This document shows, in pieces, positions 1 through 9,268 of a stretch of 64,000 nt of DNA (positions within the stretch are counted from its first letter, which is position 1; each line of letters starts with the position of its first letter). Source of the stretch: Halospina denitrificans (GTDB lineage Bacteria > Pseudomonadota > Gammaproteobacteria > Pseudomonadales > Oleiphilaceae); NCBI RefSeq assembly GCF_004364635.1, contig NZ_SOAX01000002.1, positions 248,001-312,000 on the forward strand, written 5' to 3'. The notes under the pieces were generated by a model that was given only the letters and a program-made list of their open reading frames with translations, was not told the DNA's origin and did no database searches. A program made the position numbers and the translations under genes.

Positions 1-1816
1 GCTCCTTGGCTACACCCGAGCCCTCGCCTTCTTCGCGCAGAATGGTCGGGCGCAGAAAGACCACCAGATTACGCTTTTCCCGCGTGCGTGTTTCACTGCG
101 GAACAAGGCGCCGAGGAATGGAATGTCGCCCAGCAGCGGCACCTTGCTCTCTGTCGTACGGTAATCCTCGTTCATGAGGCCACCAAGAACAATGGTCTCC
201 GTATCATCCGCCAGGACAGACGTCTTGATTTCCCGCTTCTCGGTGATCAGATCGGCAGCACTCTCCAACGACTGACCGATGTCCTCCGTGGTCTGCTCAA
301 CCACCAGCTTGACCACGTCATCCGCGCTGATGCTGGGCTTGACGTTCAGGGTCAGGCCAATGTCGCGGCGCTCGATTGTGGTGAAGGGGTTGCTCAACCC
401 ATCGCTGGTATTGGTGGTCTGACCGGTGCGGAAGGGTACGTTCTGACCCACCACGATCTCGGACTCTTCATTATCCAGGGTAATGATCGACGGAGTGGAG
501 AGCAGATTCGCCTTGCTGGAGGTGGCCAGAGCCTGGATCAGGACCCCCCAGGAGATGCCCGACCGATCCTCCTGGCCGGCGGCCAGGGTGGCTCCGGAGC
601 CGGGTGAAACCGCCTCCTCTGCCTGGATTGAGCCCAGGATCTGCCCCAGGCTCACCCCCACGTTGTCAAAATTGGTGCCTGCAACGGGGGTGGACCCGCC
701 GGATTCATCACCCGCGGCCCACTGGACCCCCAGGTCCTGGCCGGCCTGGTCACTGATTTCCACAATCGCCGCCTCAATCAGCACCTGGGCACGACGCACA
801 TCGAGCTGCTCAACAATGAATTCAATCTCGTTCATCCGCGAGGGTTCAGCACGCACCACCAGCGCATTGAGCCCCTCGTCGGCAAACACGGAAACACCGG
901 TCTTGCCGTCGGTGTCCTCACCGGTTACCTCGCCCATCAGGTTACTCAGAAGCTCACTGAGCTTGGTGGCATCGGCGTGATTCAGACGCAGCACCTTGGT
1001 GGTACCACGACTGGTGCTGGGCGTATCCAGCTTTTCGACCAGGCTGCGCACTTTCTCCCGGAACAGATCGGTGCCCCGCACGATCAACCGGTTACTGCGC
1101 TCATCCGCGACCACGCTCGCGCTGCGCTTGTCACTCTCGCCGGCACTCTGGGCAAGCTGATCCGGGCCCAGTTCCTCCAGCATCTCGACCATATCCCCCA
1201 CCCAGGCTTCCTCAAGCTGGATAACCTCCATCTCGTAATCCGTGGGCTCGTCCAGATCATCGATCAGCTTCCGCATGCGCTCGATGTTCGCCTGGTGGTC
1301 ACTGATGATCAGCGCATTGGAGGACGATACGCCCGCCAGATGCCCGTAACTGGCAATCATGGGACGCAGGATGGGCACCAGCTGCATGGCGCTTATGTTC
1401 TCCACCCGGATCACCCGGGTCATCAGCTGCTCTGAGGGGACGTCCGTAAAGCGACTGATGTTCTCAGCCGACTGCTTGGCGTCACTCTGCTGGATCACCT
1501 TGATGACGTCATCACCCGGTACCGCCGTAAAGCCATGAACGTGGAGCACGGACAGGAAGAGGTCGTAGACTTCCTCGCTCTTCATGGGGGTTTCCGAAAC
1601 CACGGTGACCTTCCCCTTGACCCGGGGATCGACCACAAAACTGTAGCCGGTAATATCTGAAACCTGATCCACCAGCGCCCGGATGTCGGCTTCTTTGAGG
1701 TTGACTGTCCAGGTGTCCGCCGTCTCACCTTCACTAACCTCTTCCTGCGCGGCCAACGGCATTGGCAGCAGGAGACTCAGCATCAGCACCAGGAAAACTC
1801 GTCGAATACGGGTCAT
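1..1816 (-). CDS. gspD: Type II secretion secretin GspD, C-terminus cut by window edge
   Basis: Outer-membrane secretin that forms the exit pore of the type II secretion system. The frame is open from the window edge to an ATG at 1816 (about 605 codons present; the C-terminal end lies outside). It begins with a signal peptide (MTRIRRVFLVLMLSLLLPMPLAAQ), followed by N0/STN-like sequence (ADIRALVDQVSDITGYSF), repeated N1-N3 secretin modules with the SNALIISD and SNRLIVRG signatures, and the secretin core ending in VPLLGDIPFLGALF near residue 560. It is the third gene of gspN-gspC-gspD on this strand, 33 bp after gspC. The family assignment is secure; only the missing C-terminus limits it. Confidence 0.95.
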   Translation of the reverse strand, partial: MTRIRRVFLVLMLSLLLPMPLAAQEEVSEGETADTWTVNLKEADIRALVDQVSDITGYSFVVDPRVKGKVTVVSETPMKSEEVYDLFLSVLHVHGFTAVPGDDVIKVIQQSDAKQSAENISRFTDVPSEQLMTRVIRVENISAMQLVPILRPMIASYGHLAGVSSSNALIISDHQANIERMRKLIDDLDEPTDYEMEVIQLEEAWVGDMVEMLEELGPDQLAQSAGESDKRSASVVADERSNRLIVRGTDLFREKVRSLVEKLDTPSTSRGTTKVLRLNHADATKLSELLSNLMGEVTGEDTDGKTGVSVFADEGLNALVVRAEPSRMNEIEFIVEQLDVRRAQVLIEAAIVEISDQAGQDLGVQWAAGDESGGSTPVAGTNFDNVGVSLGQILGSIQAEEAVSPGSGATLAAGQEDRSGISWGVLIQALATSSKANLLSTPSIITLDNEESEIVVGQNVPFRTGQTTNTSDGLSNPFTTIERRDIGLTLNVKPSISADDVVKLVVEQTTEDIGQSLESAADLITEKREIKTSVLADDTETIVLGGLMNEDYRTTESKVPLLGDIPFLGALFRSETRTREKRNLVVFLRPTILREEGEGSGVAKE

Positions 1817-1849
1817 TCGAATAATACGCCTGTTGTTTAAGGGATTCCC

Positions 1850-2656
1850 TCAGGGAACCGGTACCGTGAATGAAAAGCGTGTTCCGCCACGCTCGATTTC
1901 CAGCTGCAGCGTCCCGGACGACATCCACTGCTCCAGGCGCTCGCGATCCTCTTCCACATTGCCGAGTTCGCGACCATTAATGGAAATGATCACATCACCA
2001 GGCTGCAGATTCATGTCAGACAGCCGTTCATTGGTGCCATCATACACATAACCGGGTCCGTCCTCGCGAGGCCGGAAGCCGGCGGAAGCAATCGCCTCCT
2101 CCGGGTTGTTCTCAAGCGCGTCCGAAGCCTGCTCCAGAAACGCCTCGCTATCTTCGGATCTTTGCCCCGAGCTAGCAACCCTGCCAAGCGCCATGCCCTC
2201 ATCCTCGAAGCCCAGTGACTCAACCTCGCCGTTGCGTTTGAGCAGAATGCGCCGGGGCTCGACAGCAATGAGTTCAGCGTTGCCGGGCAATTCATCCCCC
2301 ACCTGGTACAGCTCGGCCGACGCGCCATCCTCTGAGAGGATAGCACTGGACGCCTGCGCCTGGGTCCCCAGAAACACGCCGTGTAACTTCAAAGTGAGAC
2401 CTGTTTCCGGTGCGGTTTCACGAACCACGTCCGGAATATCGCCCTCACGCCCTTCGACCTGACCGAAAAATGTCAGTTCATCGGGGCGAATCCTGGCCAC
2501 ACCGGAGCCCGGCTCCGGGGCGGTCCGCGCCATCCCGGCGGCTATGGACTGGGGCCAGATCACCCGCCAGGTCCACTGCCCTCCAAACCAGCCAGCCTGG
2601 ATCACCAGCACGAGGAGCAGGAGGTGAGCCAGGAGATTGGGCAAACGCGCGCTCAT
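1850..2656 (-). CDS. gspC: Type II secretion inner-membrane protein GspC
   Basis: Inner-membrane clamp protein that links the inner-membrane platform to the secretin GspD. It has a short cytoplasmic N-terminus, one membrane segment (LLAHLLLLVLVIQAGWFGG), a periplasmic HR region (LTLKLHGVFLGTQAQASSAI) and a C-terminal PDZ-like domain (LQPGDVIISINGRELGN). The ATG at 2656 is preferred because a GGAG lies 9 bases upstream; a TTG at 2671, right after the gspN stop, would add five residues but has no ribosome site. About 268 aa, normal for GspC. It sits between gspN and gspD, so it is likely co-transcribed with them. Confidence 0.9.
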   Translation of the reverse strand: MSARLPNLLAHLLLLVLVIQAGWFGGQWTWRVIWPQSIAAGMARTAPEPGSGVARIRPDELTFFGQVEGREGDIPDVVRETAPETGLTLKLHGVFLGTQAQASSAILSEDGASAELYQVGDELPGNAELIAVEPRRILLKRNGEVESLGFEDEGMALGRVASSGQRSEDSEAFLEQASDALENNPEEAIASAGFRPREDGPGYVYDGTNERLSDMNLQPGDVIISINGRELGNVEEDRERLEQWMSSGTLQLEIERGGTRFSFTVPVP

Positions 2657-2671
2657 GGGCTCAGTCTCCAA

Positions 2672-3493
2672 TCATTGCAGAATGCGCCGACGAACATTGA
2701 ACACCACCTCATCCGGTTCCGCATTGGCTGCAAAGTCGAGTCCCAGAAGGTCAATCCAGTGCTTGCGCAGCTCCAGGCTGGCATAGCCATCGTTATCCAG
2801 CGCGGCCTCAACCCCTGTGATCCCCTGATCCCGGTCCGTAATCGACAGGACGACCCCCTGGTCCCGCTGCTTCACCACACCTTCCAGCGGTGGCAGGTTG
2901 GATTGCTGCATCCGTCCGCCCATGGGCCAGCTGACCGGGCCTCCCGGCCATTGCCCCCTGCCGCGGGCATCCACCAGGCCCTCGTCGGGGCCCCAGACCA
3001 CAAAGACGCTCTCCAGCTCCATGATGCCGGGCACCCGGACCCGTTCCAGCGGACCGCCCATGGCCGTAATTTCCGCAAGATCAATCTCGGCCTCGCGCAC
3101 AAGGAATCTCAACCGGCCCTCAAATACGGCGGTCAGACTGCCTTCCGCCCGCGAATTGGCGGTATTCGCCTCCCATTCAAGGGGAACAAACCCATAGATG
3201 GCGGAAGCCGGCTCCAGGTGCCAGCTGACACTGACCGGCTTGCCCAGGGCCCGAACGATGGCCGTGCCCGACCACAGCGTGCCGCCTACAGAGGCCACTT
3301 CAACCTGCTCGGGGAGATTGATACCACGTGAGACCTGAGACCAGACCCAGCCGGCGGGGAGGTAGACCGCCAGCGCCACAACCCAGGTCAGCACCAACAG
3401 CAGAACCAGCAGGAATCCCCTCAAGGGACCAACCCGAAAGCGCCCAGCGTCTTCTGACGGGGCGGATGTCGATGCCTGGGCGGTACTGCTCAT
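2672..3493 (-). CDS. gspN: Type II secretion system protein N
   Basis: GspN is an accessory inner-membrane/periplasmic protein found in some type II systems; its exact role is unclear. This 273-residue protein has an N-terminal cytoplasmic tail, one long membrane helix (GFLLVLLLVLTWVVALAVYL) and a periplasmic part with the family pattern VASVGGTLWSGTA and VSWHL. It is the first gene here of gspN-gspC-gspD. In many genomes gspN lies at the end of the operon, after gspM, so the order N-C-D is characteristic of a subset of gammaproteobacteria. The remaining gsp genes are not in this window. Confidence 0.85.
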   Translation of the reverse strand: MSSTAQASTSAPSEDAGRFRVGPLRGFLLVLLLVLTWVVALAVYLPAGWVWSQVSRGINLPEQVEVASVGGTLWSGTAIVRALGKPVSVSWHLEPASAIYGFVPLEWEANTANSRAEGSLTAVFEGRLRFLVREAEIDLAEITAMGGPLERVRVPGIMELESVFVVWGPDEGLVDARGRGQWPGGPVSWPMGGRMQQSNLPPLEGVVKQRDQGVVLSITDRDQGITGVEAALDNDGYASLELRKHWIDLLGLDFAANAEPDEVVFNVRRRILQ

Positions 3494-3560
3494 GGTACAG
3501 GGTGGTCCATTGATGACACAGGGGGCTCAGGATAACTGCAAGATATGGCAGGGGGCCAGA

Positions 3561-3599
3561 AAAAGAAAACCCCCGAAGCGTGAACCACTTCGGGGGTTT
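3561..3599 (-). terminator. Rho-independent terminator of groESL
   Basis: A perfect 12-bp stem (3567-3578 with 3588-3599) and 9-base loop, followed on the minus strand by a T-rich tract made by the A-rich 3561-3569. It lies 37 bp past the groEL stop codon. Confidence 0.9.
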
Positions 3600-3635
3600 G
3601 AGAACGAACCGGCTAAGCGGCGTCGTGGTTGGGCA

Positions 3636-5321
<1,686 letters not shown>

Positions 5322-5337
5322 TCAGGTGCCCGGAAAC

Positions 5338-5628
5338 TTACTTTTCCAGCACACCGTAAATGTCGTTCTCGCTCATGATCAGCAGTTCCTCGCCGTCAAC
5401 CTTGACGGTATTGCCGGCAAACTGCCCAAACACGACCTGGTCGCCAACCTTCACGGCCGGCTTGCGTACTTCGCCGTTGTCCAGAGTCTTGCCCTCGCCT
5501 ACCGCGAGCACTTCACCCTGGGAGGGCTTTTCCTGAGCATTTCCGGGCAGCACGATGCCACCAGCGGTCTTCTCTTCTTCTTCCTTGCGACGCACGACAA
5601 CGCGATCGTGTAACGGACGGATTTTCAT
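5338..5628 (-). CDS. groES: Co-chaperonin GroES (10 kDa)
   Basis: Heptameric lid of the GroEL chamber. The 96-residue sequence begins [14 protein letters not shown] and contains the mobile loop [18 protein letters not shown] and the roof/anchor segment [14 protein letters not shown], all family hallmarks. A GGAG ribosome site lies upstream of the ATG. It is first in the groES-groEL operon and directly downstream of a heat-shock promoter at 5707-5735. Confidence 0.99.
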   Translation of the reverse strand: MKIRPLHDRVVVRRKEEEEKTAGGIVLPGNAQEKPSQGEVLAVGEGKTLDNGEVRKPAVKVGDQVVFGQFAGNTVKVDGEELLIMSENDIYGVLEK

Positions 5629-5706
5629 TGCTGCTTATCTCCAGTTTCAGTTGTCGGTTAAGCAATGAGTTAAGGGACGTCAAAGCACGTTGGCCTTGTG
5701 GTTCCT

Positions 5707-5735
5707 TAAAGTGGGGACGGCAGAGTGGTTTTCAA
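5707..5735 (-). promoter_or_regulatory. Sigma-32 heat-shock promoter for groESL
   Basis: On the minus strand a TTGAAA (-35, 5730-5735) is followed by CCCCACTTTA (-10, 5707-5716) with 14 bases between TTGAA and CCCC. This matches the RpoH consensus CTTGAA-N13-15-CCCCAT. It sits 78 bp upstream of the groES start, in the gap between fxsA and groES. Confidence 0.8.
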
Positions 5736-5754
5736 TACCCCGACGCAAAAAAAT

Positions 5755-6258
5755 TTACGGTCGATTCAGGCGGTCCGGGTCCTGTGGGTCGTCATGGCGG
5801 GGCTCACCAGCGCGCTCATATTCACCTTCGATGATGATGTTTCCGTAACGGTCACGACGGGGGCCCTGGGTATAGGACCCTCCGCCGCCCATGGACATTT
5901 GCCCCGTGACCACCATACGATTCACCACATAGTGCGTGAGCCACTTGCGAGTGAAGGGGATCAGGCAGGCGAAACCCACGGCGTCGGTAATAAACCCCGG
6001 GGTGAGCAACAGCGCCCCACCCACGGCGAGCAGGATGCCCTCCGCCATTTCCTGGGCCGGCAATTCACCACTGGCCATGCGCTGGTTGGCGCGCAGCAGT
6101 GTTGCCGCCCCCTGCTGGCGCAGCATGGCCGCGCCAATAACGGCCGTCAGCAGGACCAGACCAACCGTGGGGAGCGAACCGATAATGCCTCCGACCTCAA
6201 TAAGGACGACCATCTCGAGAATGGGGATGATAATGAAGGCAATCAGGAAAACAGGCAT
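5755..6258 (-). CDS. fxsA: FxsA family membrane protein
   Basis: Small inner-membrane protein; in E. coli FxsA reduces exclusion of phage T7 by the F plasmid, but the cellular role is unknown. The 167-residue protein starts with the family pattern FIIIPILEMVVLIEVG, has a second hydrophobic hairpin (TVGLVLLTAVIGAAML), a third (GILLAVGGALLLTPGFITDAVG) and a polar, glycine-rich tail. A GGAG precedes the ATG. It lies upstream of groES on the same strand, an arrangement also common in other gammaproteobacteria, though groES has its own promoter. Confidence 0.85.
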   Translation of the reverse strand: MPVFLIAFIIIPILEMVVLIEVGGIIGSLPTVGLVLLTAVIGAAMLRQQGAATLLRANQRMASGELPAQEMAEGILLAVGGALLLTPGFITDAVGFACLIPFTRKWLTHYVVNRMVVTGQMSMGGGGSYTQGPRRDRYGNIIIEGEYERAGEPRHDDPQDPDRLNRP

Positions 6259-6363
6259 GAAATCTCCGGAGTCGGGCGCGTTGGGTCGGATGTATCTGGT
6301 CAGTCTACCAGATGGATATCGGGATGAAGCGGCAACAATTCAATCCCCGGAGAACAGCGCATC

Positions 6364-7740
6364 ATGAATGAATTTTCCGAATCAACGGCTTACCCGGGCT
6401 GGCGAGTCTATCTGAACCCCAGGGTCCTGGGCATGCTGTTCCTGGGCTTCTCCGCAGGCCTGCCCCTCCTGCTGGTGGGGGGCACGTTCACGGCCTGGCT
6501 GCGGGACCTGAACGTTGAGCTTGCGGCCATTGGCTTCCTGAGCTGGGTCGGCATGGCGCACTCGATCAAGGTCCTGTGGGCGCCCTTTGTGGACAGGCTG
6601 CCACTGCCGGTCCTGTCGGCCATTTTCGGACGGCGGCGCGCCTGGATGCTGGCGGCCCAGGTTGCCGTTGCCGTCAGCCTGCTGGGCATGGGCCTGACGG
6701 ATCCCAGGGAACAGTTATGGCTCGTGGCGGTCTGGGCGGTTATCGCAGCCTTTGGCTCAGCAACCCAGGATGTCGCCATTGATGCCTATCGCGTTGAAGC
6801 GGCGCCCTCGACCTACCAGGCGGCCATGGCGGCCACCTATGTAACCGGCTACCGGGTCGCGATCCTGGTCGCGGGGGCCGGTGCGCTGCATATTGCCGCC
6901 GTGGGCAGCTGGGCCCTTTCCTACTCGCTGATGGGCGCCTTTATGGTAGTCGGCATGATCACCACGCTCATCAGCCGTGAACCGGTACCCAACCCCGACC
7001 GGGTAGCCCCGGAGTCCGAAGCGCGTGTTATCAGCTATCTTGCGGACACCGCTCATACGGGCTTTCAACGCCGCCTCACGGCATGGTTCATTGGTGCGGT
7101 GGTCTGCCCCTTCACCGACTTCTTCCAGCGCTATGGCAAGGCCGCCATCATCATCCTGTTCTTCGTCTCCACCTTCCGGATCAGCGATATCTTCATGGGC
7201 GTCATGGCGAACCCCTTCTACCTCGATCTCGGTTTCAGCAAGGAGGAGATCGCCAATATTGCGGCAGCTTTCGGCCTTGCCATGACGCTTTTCGGTGCTG
7301 CTCTCGGCGGTCTCCTGGTCGCCCGATTCGGCATTGCCGCCATGCTGATTTTCACAGCCTTCATGGCCCCGGCCACCAATCTGACCTTTGCCTGGCTGGC
7401 CAACCTGGGTCCGGAGACCTATGGTCTGGTTGCCGCCATCATTGCGGATAACGTAACGGGGGGGCTCTCCATCTCGGTGTTCATCGCCTACCTTTCAAGC
7501 CTGACCAACACTGCCTACACGGCAACACAGTATGCGCTCTTCAGTTCGCTGATGACGCTTCCCGGCCAGTTTGCCGGCGGTTTTACCGGTGTTGTGGCCG
7601 AACGCACGGGCTGGGTGGGTTTTTTCCTGATTACCGCCATGCTCGGCCTTCCCGCCATCATCCTGGCCGTGATGCTGCTTCGCTTTGCCCATCCGGACAC
7701 GCCCAAGCCGACAGGTTCGAGTGATACAGCTCACAATTAA
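6364..7740 (+). CDS. AmpG-like MFS transporter (muropeptide permease family)
   Basis: Major facilitator of the AmpG/SLC33 branch, probably importing anhydro-muropeptides from the periplasm for peptidoglycan recycling. 458 residues with about 12 hydrophobic segments; the N-terminal LGFSAGLPLLLVGGTFTAWL and the WAPFVDRLPLP and DVAIDAYRVE patterns are typical of AmpG. No beta-lactamase or recycling gene lies beside it, so the substrate is inferred from family only. It is divergent from fxsA. No strong Shine-Dalgarno is visible ahead of the ATG. Confidence 0.8.
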   Translation: MNEFSESTAYPGWRVYLNPRVLGMLFLGFSAGLPLLLVGGTFTAWLRDLNVELAAIGFLSWVGMAHSIKVLWAPFVDRLPLPVLSAIFGRRRAWMLAAQVAVAVSLLGMGLTDPREQLWLVAVWAVIAAFGSATQDVAIDAYRVEAAPSTYQAAMAATYVTGYRVAILVAGAGALHIAAVGSWALSYSLMGAFMVVGMITTLISREPVPNPDRVAPESEARVISYLADTAHTGFQRRLTAWFIGAVVCPFTDFFQRYGKAAIIILFFVSTFRISDIFMGVMANPFYLDLGFSKEEIANIAAAFGLAMTLFGAALGGLLVARFGIAAMLIFTAFMAPATNLTFAWLANLGPETYGLVAAIIADNVTGGLSISVFIAYLSSLTNTAYTATQYALFSSLMTLPGQFAGGFTGVVAERTGWVGFFLITAMLGLPAIILAVMLLRFAHPDTPKPTGSSDTAHN

Positions 7741-7859
7741 TTCAACCCTCTGAAAACTTTTGCAAATTGCCGCAGGCGAGCTGACCTGAAATGTCTATAC
7801 TGTTAGCGGACTGGTTGCCCGTGCCGGGCCTCAATGTGTTCACAACAGACGGACCCCCA

Positions 7860-8828
7860 ATGAATCCAGAGCTTCCCATTCTTGTTGTTGATGATGCCCG
7901 CTTCAGCAGTGCTGTTGTCAGTCGTACGCTCAAGCAGGCCGGTTATCGCGATGTGCGGGTGGTCAATGCCGCGCCGGAAGCGCTGAAGAGCCTGGAGGAG
8001 CGCCCGGTCAGCGTGCTGATTGCCGACTGGCTGATGCCGGAGATGGACGGGCTCGAGCTGACGGACTCAGTACGTCAGCAGGACGAGCAGAACAACCACT
8101 ACACCTATGTGATCCTGCTGACCGCCAAGGAGAGTGTGGAAGCGCTGGCCAGCGCCTTTGACCGGAGCGTGGATGACTTCATCTACAAGTCGGACATGAC
8201 CAAGCAGCTCCTGCCCCGCGTCTTTGCCGCTGATCGGCTGGCGAACCGTCACAATACACTGCTCGATGCGAACGAACTTCTCATGGAGGAGAATCGCCAG
8301 CTGGCGGCGCACAGTTTCGTGGACCCCGAGACGGGCCTAGGGAATCACCACTATGCGCGAAAGCGGCTGCAGCAGGCGCTTGATTACACCGAGTCCCGTG
8401 GCGGCGCAGCTGGTTTCCTTCTGATGGGCATCCACAACTGGGAACGCCATCGTTCAGAAAATCCCGATGCGGTTGTTTCCGAGCTGCTGTCAGGGATTGC
8501 CCGCCGGCTGACGGGGCTGATTCGGCCCCTGGATGCGCTCTGCCGGGTCGGCGACGATCAGTTTGCCATCATCGCGCATTTTCTGGATGAGCAGAGTTGC
8601 CGGCCAGCGGCTTTCCGGCGGCTGCACGAGGGCATCAATCACAAGGCGTTCAAGACCAGCAGGGGTTTCGTTTCTCTGGAAGCGGCCACGACGCTCTGCA
8701 TTGCGACGGAGCGGGAGCCGTTGCCGACGGTGGAGGCGATGGAGGAAGCGGTTGTTGATGGCCTGAAATCGGCCTATGAGACCCGTACCCTGACCCGTTC
8801 CCGCCTGAATACGGCATCCGCTGGTTAA
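7860..8828 (+). CDS. Response regulator with degenerate GGDEF output domain
   Basis: 322-residue two-domain protein. Residues 5-125 form a receiver domain with the acidic pair D11-D12, the phosphorylatable D56 (LIADWLMPEMDG), T88 and K90. Residues about 150-310 resemble a diguanylate cyclase (DPETGLGNHHYARKRL, like D-x-LTGL-x-NRR), but the signature reads RVGDDQF instead of GGDEF, so cyclase activity is doubtful. I start at the ATG at 7860, which gives a normal receiver N-terminus; an in-frame ATG at 7791 would add 23 non-conserved residues. No cognate kinase is adjacent. Confidence 0.85.
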   Translation: MNPELPILVVDDARFSSAVVSRTLKQAGYRDVRVVNAAPEALKSLEERPVSVLIADWLMPEMDGLELTDSVRQQDEQNNHYTYVILLTAKESVEALASAFDRSVDDFIYKSDMTKQLLPRVFAADRLANRHNTLLDANELLMEENRQLAAHSFVDPETGLGNHHYARKRLQQALDYTESRGGAAGFLLMGIHNWERHRSENPDAVVSELLSGIARRLTGLIRPLDALCRVGDDQFAIIAHFLDEQSCRPAAFRRLHEGINHKAFKTSRGFVSLEAATTLCIATEREPLPTVEAMEEAVVDGLKSAYETRTLTRSRLNTASAG

Positions 8829-8855
8829 GGCGCACCCGAAAAATCTGTGACCCCG

Positions 8856-8883
8856 TTCACATTCCGTAACGCTGCGCTATACT
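8856..8883 (+). promoter_or_regulatory. Sigma-70-type promoter of an orphan transcript
   Basis: TTCACA at 8856-8861 and TATACT at 8878-8883 separated by 16 bases. Transcription should start near 8890 and finds no coding gene before the terminator at 9068-9095. Confidence 0.6.
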
Positions 8884-8889
8884 CCTGTT

Positions 8890-9095
8890 ACGGGTGCTCA
8901 CTGGTCGCCAACAGACTTGGGGGCGGCGTGGCGGTACCTTGTAATTGTGGATTTGAGCAGTATCCCCCGGGGCGAAAGAGGTAGTAGTACTTTCGCCGCA
9001 ATCCGGGTCACTCTCTTCCATTGGGATTATGAATTTTCAGGCTTTTCATTCTTCCCTTACGACTTTTAAGGCGGGCTTATTGCTCGCCTTTTTTT
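8890..9095 (+). ncRNA. Candidate small RNA of about 206 nt, unknown family
   Basis: Bounded by a promoter and a strong rho-independent terminator with no plausible reading frame inside. The middle contains a stable hairpin: GGCGAAAG (8974-8981) pairs with CTTTCGCC (8991-8998). I could not match it to 6S, 4.5S, tmRNA or RNase P RNA or to a riboswitch I know, and no gene follows on this strand, so a trans-acting or protein-binding RNA is more likely than a leader. Identity is open; existence is inferred from signals only. Confidence 0.45.
9068..9095 (+). terminator. Rho-independent terminator of the orphan transcript
   Basis: Stem 9068-9076 with 9082-9090 (nine pairs including one G-U), five-base loop, then seven T residues. 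Confidence 0.85.
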
Positions 9096-9121
9096 ATGGG
9101 TTTTTGGGTGTATTCGGGACC

Positions 9122-9250
9122 GGGAAGAGGTGGCAGGGCTGGGGGTGGCTTTTCGGGAATCGCTATGAATACATCCATGTACGCTGCCCTCCGCCATCCA
9201 TGGCTCCGGAGCTTCCCGAAAAGCCACCCCCAGCCCTGCCACCTCTTCCC
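9122..9250. repeat. Perfect 38-bp inverted repeat with a 53-base loop
   Basis: Arms 9122-9159 and 9213-9250 are exact reverse complements over 38 bases. The 53-base loop contains two 12-bp palindromes with the same core, TACATCCATGTA (9170-9181) and GCCATCCATGGC (9193-9204), and a third palindrome GCTCCGGAGC (9203-9212). It lies between the terminator of the orphan RNA and the stop of the FGGY kinase on the other strand, so it could act as a two-way terminator, but its length and perfection exceed what that needs. No transposase, integrase or target duplication is visible. Confidence 0.9.
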
Positions 9251-9268
9251 TAGTCTTTCCCTGTCTGT

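Larger units (their letters stand above)
8829..9268. other. 440-bp gene-free interval
   Basis: No convincing coding sequence. It holds a promoter, a candidate RNA and a terminator (8856-9095), then a large inverted repeat (9122-9250). Short open frames here (for example at 9029) run straight through the terminator and inverted repeat and have no coding character. Confidence 0.7.

Noticed and set aside
7796-7801. TATACT as -10 for the response regulator
   Set aside because: No acceptable -35 at the right distance.
9122-9250. Inverted repeat as an integron attC site
   Set aside because: Arms are perfect rather than imperfect, there is no integrase, no cassette structure and no RYYYAAC core.
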